From: Liolophura sinensis
Taxonomy: Eukaryota > Mollusca > Polyplacophora > Chitonida > Chitonidae
Assembly: GCF_032854445.1 (NCBI RefSeq)
Contig: NC_088297.1
Span: 14,371,335 to 14,435,334, forward strand
Direction: 5' to 3'
Length of the DNA: 64,000 bases
The translations under genes and the position numbers were made by a program. Position 1 is the stretch's first letter; the number at the start of each line of letters is the position of its first letter. Below, in pieces: positions 63,801 to 64,000 of the stretch. The notes beneath the pieces are model-generated. The model saw nothing but the letters and a program-made list of their open reading frames with translations. It was not told the origin of the DNA and ran no database searches.

Positions 63801-64000
63801 ATGCAGTTTGGCAGGTAATCCCATTAGTGATGAGGGTATGAAGGCTTTGGTGGATGGACTCCTCCGTATCCATGGTGAGGAGAAACAGAGCCAGTTCATC
63901 AAGAAACTGGAGTTGGAGGAAAGATTAAGTGAAACAGAGGCTGCAAGAGATCTGACCAATCAGCAGCCAGTTGAGGAGGAAGAGGAGGAGGTCCCAAAGG
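45699..64000 (+). CDS. Acidic/Ser-rich and leucine-rich-repeat coding exons (3' part of ERICH3 locus or a separate gene; runs off right edge)
   Basis: Exons 45699-45883, 46972-47053, 48862-50277, 55512-55604, 60629-60667, 61081-61277, 62579-62709, 63241-63332 and 63807-64000 join in matching phase (one exception, below). The first needs a phase 1 upstream exon, exactly the phase at which ERICH3 exons 10-13 end. The protein is acidic and Ser-rich, then has about four ribonuclease-inhibitor-type LRRs: SLALAGVNLDQKK..., LEEVTLRNVEL, LKVLNFVQNNLDAIGASKIA and IESLSLAGNPISDEGMKALV, then a Glu-rich helix. I do not recognise the gene. No start codon with a promoter is evident between 37634 and 45699. 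The exon at 62579 is 131 nt, one base short of keeping the LRR frame. Confidence 0.7.
45731..45805 (+). repeat. 15-bp in-frame coding repeat (x5)
   Basis: GCAGGAGATGCCCCT and variants, five copies, coding AGDAP. Confidence 0.92.
46138..46353 (+). mobile_element. MITE family F copy 2 (TA target duplication)
   Basis: CCCTAACTCCTCAATCTTTT to GAAAAGGTTGAAGAATTACAG, flanked by TA. The ends form an imperfect terminal inverted repeat of about 29 bp. A more diverged relative may occupy about 46376-46600. Confidence 0.88.
46972..47053 (+). CDS. Downstream exon D2
   Basis: Phase 0 start after CTCACAAG, phase 1 end at GTACAG. Codes IEGYSSEEEYLDKDQKGVAQ then VEIHESA. Acidic; the EEEYLDKD theme is reminiscent of the YEEDFED cassettes. 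Confidence 0.72.
47054..48861 (+). other. Intron between D2 and D3
   Basis: 1.8 kb of AT-rich sequence. No recognised repeat family and no exon. Confidence 0.6.
48862..50277 (+). CDS. Downstream exon D3 (large acidic/Ser-rich exon)
   Basis: Phase 1-1, about 472 residues, acceptor TTTGTAG, donor GTAAAT. Begins EPVRFTSSHSLFWRYSDSED with poly-Ser (about 48950). The middle has EEAAARVVADVSTEVLLEEH, a likely helix, and VRFERPKTAKDHRRLP. The end is an internal duplication, each half ending HHRPKSA (about 50057-50250). Probably largely disordered. Confidence 0.82.
51099..51445 (-). mobile_element. Reversed family C end plus dispersed repeat shared with 724-910
   Basis: GTGAGTGAGTGACTAAGTG and TTTAACGTCGTACTTAACAA start it. 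From about 51290 the sequence (AAATTGCTGAAATAGTCCA, TTTATTCTGCCCATTAAACA) parallels 780-900 in the same order. Boundaries unclear. Confidence 0.6.
52130..52514 (+). other. A/C-rich left flank of satellite
   Basis: Composition differs from the surrounding T-rich intron, as does 54303-54530 on the other side. Together with the array it may be one inserted element. No ends or coding potential identified. Confidence 0.35.
52515..54302 (+). repeat. Satellite array, 64-bp unit, about 28 copies
   Basis: Unit theme CATACGGGATCTCAGGGCTG then TAATCAGACAGACACACC and AGGGCATATCACACCGTACC. CATACGGG starts at 52565, 52629, 52693, 52757, 52821 and 52885 (exact 64-bp spacing; one carries CATACAGG). Two kinds of shortened unit appear near 53110-53190 and again near 53925-54010, about 816 bp apart, showing higher-order duplication. 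A 3-unit (192-bp) pattern also repeats near 52787, 53410 and 53600. Confidence 0.97.
54998..55219. mobile_element. MITE-like element, family D
   Basis: CCTGGCCCCAGGTCAGCAAC at the left and, read in reverse, CCTGGCCCCAGGGATCACGC at the right. The similarity extends about 50 bp inward (TTTAAGTCAACATTTCAG versus CTTAAGTCAAAATTTCAAA). Related to 14697-14888. Confidence 0.75.
55512..55604 (+). CDS. Downstream exon D4 (Ser-rich)
   Basis: Phase 1-1, 31 residues: DSHHGSLRSRSSS, a run of ten serines, then GSHGSTSPRQ. Acceptor TTTCCAG; the donor GTCAGT is weaker than its neighbours. Confidence 0.65.
56071..56250 (+). repeat. 20-bp minisatellite, nine exact-length units
   Basis: GGTGCAGTTGCCGCACTGTC and variants, nine units with no length change. 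Each carries inverted arms GTGC...GCAC. The GC-rich units contrast with the AT-rich surroundings. Confidence 0.97.
56625..57465 (+). repeat. 30-bp minisatellite, split by a MITE
   Basis: Unit theme GGGCTCACTTAATTAGCAG plus TTATGTCTGCA, about twenty irregular copies, with sub-variants GATATCTGTAAA and TTTGTCTGCA. MITE F interrupts it at 56763-56973. Confidence 0.9.
56763..56973 (+). mobile_element. MITE family F copy 3, nested in the 30-bp minisatellite
   Basis: CCCTAATTCCTCAACCTTTT to CAAAAAGGTTGAAGAATTACAG. Removing it plus one TA restores the repeat sequence CTTAATTAGCAG exactly, which fixes the target duplication as TA. Confidence 0.93.
57599..57645 (+). CDS. Possible alternative terminal exon
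   Basis: A good pyrimidine tract and CATAACAG precede AC, which completes a phase 1 codon. Then MIEEMSRPESAMKL and TAA (57643-57645) follow. AATAAA lies at 57804-57809. It fits after D3 (Asp) or D4 (Asn) in phase, and SRPESAM echoes the HRPKSA motifs of D3. It would give a short isoform without the LRRs. A chance match cannot be excluded. Confidence 0.45.
57804..57809 (+). terminator. Poly(A) signal candidate AATAAA
   Basis: 159 bases after the possible TAA stop; relevant only if the terminal exon at 57599 is used. Confidence 0.35.
58558..58653 (+). repeat. 48-bp direct duplication
   Basis: AACCCTTGCAGAGCGGTGAT, GGTTTGCATTTTGCTATAAT and CATGTGTT occur twice in tandem with about three differences. 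Confidence 0.9.
60629..60667 (+). CDS. Downstream exon D5 (small Ser-rich)
   Basis: 39 nt, phase 1-1: HGSGSSSQTEDS, acceptor TGTACAG, donor GTAAGT. Can be skipped without a frameshift. Confidence 0.68.
61081..61277 (+). CDS. Downstream exon D6 (Ser/His-rich, start of LRR)
   Basis: Phase 1 start, phase 0 end at GTATGT. SEYSEETSKTSSSPYHHGSS, Pro/Ser repeats, then RNEQAASLALAGVNLDQKK. The last part starts the first LRR (LxLxGVxL), which continues into exon D7. Confidence 0.8.
61405..61900 (+). mobile_element. SINE family B copy, interrupted
   Basis: CAACTTGTCCTCCACCAATAT on the left and GAAAGTTTGTCAGTATCTTG to GAGTGAAAATCTGGAGTATCC on the right are consecutive parts of family B, separated by the family C insertion. 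Confidence 0.6.
61461..61797 (+). mobile_element. SINE-like repeat family C (longest copy), inserted in a family B element
   Basis: Runs from CACTTCGGGACCGGTAGATC through ACTTCCTCGCTTGGCGTTCA, GATAGTGCAACGACTGGTTG and GTACGACGTTAAACCCCAAG to CACTCACTCATT. The short direct repeat CACGCAGGA is found at its start (61455-61463) and just after its end (about 61799-61807). Family B body lies on both sides. Confidence 0.8.
62154..62298 (+). mobile_element. SINE family A, 3' fragment
   Basis: AAGTGGGAAGGTATATCAGC to GTGAAAATATTCTTGAACG and CATCAAATAAGTCGATAAAT; head missing. Confidence 0.65.
62319..62442 (+). repeat. 37-bp tandem repeat, ~3.3 copies
   Basis: CATTCATTTGTATCCTCAAA, CGAGCTACTC and AATCAGC repeated, nearly identical between copies. 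Confidence 0.95.
62461..62520 (+). pseudogene. Degenerate duplicate of the D7 exon start
   Basis: GTCAGGTGAAGAAGATACAC and TCACCAGGTGGAGAAAA parallel the real exon start (GTCAGGTAAAGGAGATTTG, TCACCATGTGGAGAAAA) 117 bp downstream. Its LRR frame stops after 14 codons. Looks like a local tandem duplication of the acceptor plus the first ~45 bases of the exon. Confidence 0.55.
62579..62709 (+). CDS. Downstream exon D7 (LRR), 1-nt frame conflict
   Basis: From the acceptor, frame 0 gives VKEICHHVEKNDQLEEVTLR NVEL, a typical LRR continuing D6. It then meets TGA near 62682. The +1 frame from about 62655 gives LEIQRLAFSLKQSAGGLK, which joins D8 in phase. The exon is 131 nt where 132 would keep the frame. 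Either the assembly lacks one base near 62651-62658 or this copy is broken. Confidence 0.7.
63035..63175 (+). mobile_element. SINE family B, 3' fragment
   Basis: GAAAAGTTTGTCAATAATTT, GTGGTTTACCCCAGGCATTC and a CAGGTAAATAAGTAA tail resemble the family B 3' half. Confidence 0.5.
63241..63332 (+). CDS. Downstream exon D8 (LRR)
   Basis: Acceptor TTCTTTAG, 30 codons plus two bases: VLNFVQNNLDAIGASKIAEV to PSIESL, donor GTAAGT. One complete 28-residue ribonuclease-inhibitor-type LRR. Confidence 0.9.
63807..64000 (+). CDS. Downstream exon D9 (LRR plus acidic helix), partial
   Basis: Acceptor CATGCAG; completes Ser, then LAGNPISDEGMKALVDGLLR, a charged helix (FIKKLELEERLSETEAARD) and a poly-Glu tract. 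Open to the right edge of the window. Confidence 0.88.

Overview
This is a stretch of animal (metazoan) nuclear DNA: AT-rich, with short exons joined by GT-AG introns and many short interspersed repeats. The repeat families (tRNA-headed SINEs with AATA-type tails, and a SINE-like element ending in a 'GACGTTAAACCCC...CACTCACTCAC' tail) resemble repeats I associate with molluscs. I therefore infer a lophotrochozoan, probably a mollusc; the sequence alone does not prove this.

Left part, minus strand (6693 leftward to 2399 and past the left edge): six exons of a 3-hydroxyacyl-CoA dehydratase of the HACD1/2 type, the ER membrane enzyme of very-long-chain fatty acid elongation. All six junctions are in phase and the catalytic Tyr/Glu pair is present. 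Only the C-terminal exon is missing, off the window.

Middle, plus strand (9456-37634): fourteen coding exons of an ERICH3 (glutamate-rich protein 3) orthologue. They carry the conserved N-terminal block, the Cys-rich ERICH3 core (DUF4590) and acidic cassette exons. The last is one huge 5.6-kb exon coding about 1,876 residues of acidic low-complexity sequence with a nested 13-residue coding repeat. The two genes are divergent and about 2.8 kb apart. Between and just inside them lie a CTCF-like site and two RFX X-box motifs, the latter fitting a ciliary gene.

Right part, plus strand (45699-64000): a further series of exons (acidic/Ser-rich, then leucine-rich repeats) continues in matching splice phase. 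They could be alternative 3' exons of the ERICH3 locus or a separate gene with unseen 5' exons. A possible alternative terminal exon with stop and poly(A) signal lies at 57599. The second LRR exon (62579-62709) is one base short of being in frame at both ends. The gene runs off the right edge.

Introns and flanks hold SINEs with clear target-site duplications, at least four TIR element (MITE-like) families, one MITE nested in a minisatellite, a 1.8-kb array of 64-bp units with higher-order structure, and several other minisatellites. I see no transposase, reverse transcriptase, viral gene, CRISPR array or genuine tRNA/rRNA gene.
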